From Clostridiales bacterium (GTDB lineage Bacteria > Bacillota > Clostridia > Peptostreptococcales > Anaerovoracaceae): a stretch of 53,611 bases of DNA. This document shows, piece by piece, positions 52,301-53,611 of this stretch. Under the pieces are notes generated by a model. That model saw only the letters and a program-made list of their open reading frames with translations. It was not told the DNA's origin and ran no database searches. The translations under genes were made by a program, and so were the position numbers. The number at the start of each line of letters is the position of its first letter. The first letter of the stretch is position 1. Location of the stretch: NCBI GenBank assembly GCA_009776955.1, contig WRMW01000013.1, forward strand, positions 1 through 53,611, written 5' to 3'.

Positions 52301-52696
52301 TTACAATACTGACAACAAGCTGACGCATTTGGCCGGGTTGATGACAAGCGGCTCGTCCGGGAAATGCTTGCTGTTTCCGGTAATAAGATACGCATCGGCT
52401 GCCTTGGCGACTTCGTAGAAAACACGGTCGGATTCATCAGCGAAAAATATGTCACATGGTGTAGGCTCGATTTGTACGCCATATTTCTCAATGCCCTCAA
52501 TCAAGTGCCGCTGGTCTTCTGCGTCAAAGACAAAGCGGGGTCTTGCCAATACTGCCGCATATTCAGCCAGAATCATCGGGCAATAGCAAGGCTTCAGATC
52601 TTCGCGAAAAACCCTGTCTATGATTTGTGCGGCGTTTCCGGCGGGCGAAAGCAGTGCCGAAACGACGACATTCGTGTCAATAACGATTTTTAGCAT
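52301..52696 (-). CDS. PIN-domain toxin (VapC-like ribonuclease)
   Basis: 131 aa. The PIN core acidic residues are seen in IVIDTNVVVSALLSP, LAEYAAVLARPRF, DIFFADESDRVFYEVAKAADAYLITGNSKHFP. It cleaves RNA as a growth-arresting toxin. The ATG overlaps the stop of the RelB-like antitoxin by one base (TAATG). It lies about 140 bases upstream of the atp operon start on the same strand. Confidence 0.93.
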   Translation of the reverse strand: MLKIVIDTNVVVSALLSPAGNAAQIIDRVFREDLKPCYCPMILAEYAAVLARPRFVFDAEDQRHLIEGIEKYGVQIEPTPCDIFFADESDRVFYEVAKAADAYLITGNSKHFPDEPLVINPAKCVSLLSVL

Positions 52697-53007
52697 TATT
52701 GCATTCTCGCTTCTTGCCGGGCTGCTTCGATTTCAGCGTTTATCTCGTTCAAACTCAAGTCTGAGTTGCCGGTAAATGCGGACGCTTCCCTCATTCTTTT
52801 AATGGCCTCTACAGCCCGCACCCCGTAAGCCCGTTTTTCCTGCTCGCCGCTGTCGGTCACCATGAATGGCAGTTCCCGGGTACGCAAAACTGCTTTGATG
52901 AACATGTTGACCGCTGCCGTTGCGTTTATTCCCACATTCTCGCAAAAGGTGTCGAAGTCCCTTTTCGTTTCCTTGTCAACCCGCACGGTTATGTTTATTG
53001 TTTCCAT
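52696..53007 (-). CDS. RelB/DinJ-type ribbon-helix-helix antitoxin
   Basis: 103 aa from ATG 53007 (METINITVRVDKETKRDFDTF), with AAGGGG upstream; the frame opens 9 codons earlier. The N-terminal strand-helix-helix (INITVRVD...FCENVGINATAAVNMFIKAVL) is the RelB/DinJ DNA-binding fold. The C-terminal part (DLSLNEINAEIEAARQEA) binds the toxin. Pairing of a RelB-type antitoxin with a PIN toxin is a common mix-and-match combination. Confidence 0.92.
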   Translation of the reverse strand: METINITVRVDKETKRDFDTFCENVGINATAAVNMFIKAVLRTRELPFMVTDSGEQEKRAYGVRAVEAIKRMREASAFTGNSDLSLNEINAEIEAARQEARMQ

Positions 53008-53057
53008 AGCAATCGCCCCTTTCGTGTTTTGCACGCTATTGTCGTGCTATGTGCATC

Positions 53058-53086
53058 ATTATATGCATTATGGCGTGCAATGTCAA
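53058..53086 (-). promoter_or_regulatory. Consensus promoter of RelB/PIN operon
   Basis: On the minus strand TTGACA (53086-53081), 17-base spacer, TATAAT (53063-53058): perfect sigma-A consensus. TGCACGC (53030-53036) and GCGTGCA (53073-53079) are inverted arms spanning the -10, a likely autoregulatory operator. Confidence 0.85.
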
Positions 53087-53100
53087 GTGGGGGGAGGGGG

Positions 53101-53611
53101 CTACCGCAGATTCACCCTTATGTTGTAGACGGTGGGGGTGGTCATGGGGCGGTTTTTGGCGTTGCGTAATGGGATGACTTTGCCGGTGGCGGGGTCGAGG
53201 GCGGGGAGGGGCTTGCCGGTGATTTCGTCGATAATAATCTCGCCGTTCGGATCGTTGTCTTTCCTTGCGACCTTGTACGTCCCTTCGGCCCATAACTCCA
53301 CGCGGATTGGATAATTGCTGTTTAGCTTTGAGGTCGTTTTGGTGGTGGGGTAGTTTCTGTGGAGGATGGCGCCTGGGGCGATGCCGTCCTCGAAGCTGAG
53401 GGCGTAAGTGGTTTCGCCGGTGCGGGCGAGGACTAGGCCACCGTGGTGCGGGTCGGCGGGGTCACCGTACTTTTCGTAGCCTATTCGGGTGGTCTCGCCG
53501 TGACATGCCCCCGATTCTTAGTCCACTTTCTACTGTTGCCCCTGTGCATTTTCAAGCCGCCATTCTCGCTTTCTTCCCTTCCGACACAAGTATAACATTC
53601 CAGAGCGATTG
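53101..53611 (-). CDS. Partial protein, C-terminal end only
   Basis: A frame on the minus strand is open from the window edge to TAG at 53101-53103 (about 169 codons). The last ~120 residues look like a real beta-rich protein (IGYEKYGDPADPHHGG, TTYALSFEDGIAPG, LWAEGTYKVARKDND, LDPATGKVIPL), possibly the end of a surface or phage-like structural protein. The first ~45 codons (Cys/Arg-rich) may be out of context, and the true start is outside the window. No family recognised. Confidence 0.5.

Overview
This window looks like a chromosomal segment from an anaerobic, GC-rich Clostridia-like Firmicute. The evidence is a single-chain clostridial-type PurL, an S-layer-homology lipoprotein, a thioester-domain surface protein, BioY, a ThrE-type exporter, an F-type ATP synthase whose c subunit carries sodium-binding residues, and a corrinoid methyltransferase operon. 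No rRNA, tRNA, CRISPR array or complete insertion sequence was seen. Most genes are on the minus strand.

Layout. 1-259 is a contig-end-like poly-G run, a GC hairpin and an operon-end stem-loop. 260-3762 is a permease / corrinoid protein / MtmB-family methyltransferase operon behind two tandem, duplicated promoters; the methyltransferase has tyrosine where archaeal MtmB has pyrrolysine. 4122-13402 is the pcrA-ligA pair split by a type II restriction-modification pair, followed by a second C5 methyltransferase and a lactate permease. 13450-19256 carries purE, purM and purN, with a large metalloprotease-like SLH lipoprotein lying between purE and purM. 19528-23492 holds a thioester-domain adhesin and a YhcG-family nuclease containing two palindromes. 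23645-26400 holds an ECF sigma / anti-sigma pair and a Panacea-type toxin-antitoxin module. 26536-30087 has two related exported proteins of unknown function, a PrsW-type membrane protease and an 8-TM protein. 30050-33952 is purL with a degenerate glutaminase domain. 34004-37864 has MazEF and a cassette of repeat-bearing membrane-anchored proteins. 38082-44975 contains a RhuM-like gene, a two-component system, a tRNA-binding protein, a candidate structured RNA, threonine/serine exporter and biotin transporter genes, and a DUF2442/DUF4160 pair. 45093-52065 is a complete F1Fo ATP synthase operon with an unusually short epsilon subunit. The window ends with a RelB/PIN toxin-antitoxin pair and a partial frame.

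How the parts relate. The housekeeping set (ligase, helicase, purine synthesis, ATP synthase, biotin uptake) is interspersed with small, often more AT-rich accessory modules: one R-M system plus a second C5 methyltransferase, three toxin-antitoxin pairs, a YhcG nuclease and a RhuM-like gene. Sequence-level themes are short repeats or palindromes inside coding genes (ligA, pcrA, purL, the YhcG gene) and -10 boxes placed only 6-9 bases before several start codons, which suggests leaderless mRNAs. The best leads for new biology are the non-pyrrolysine MtmB operon, the structured RNA near 42180-42335, the thioester-less TED adhesin and the PurL whose glutaminase cysteine is missing.
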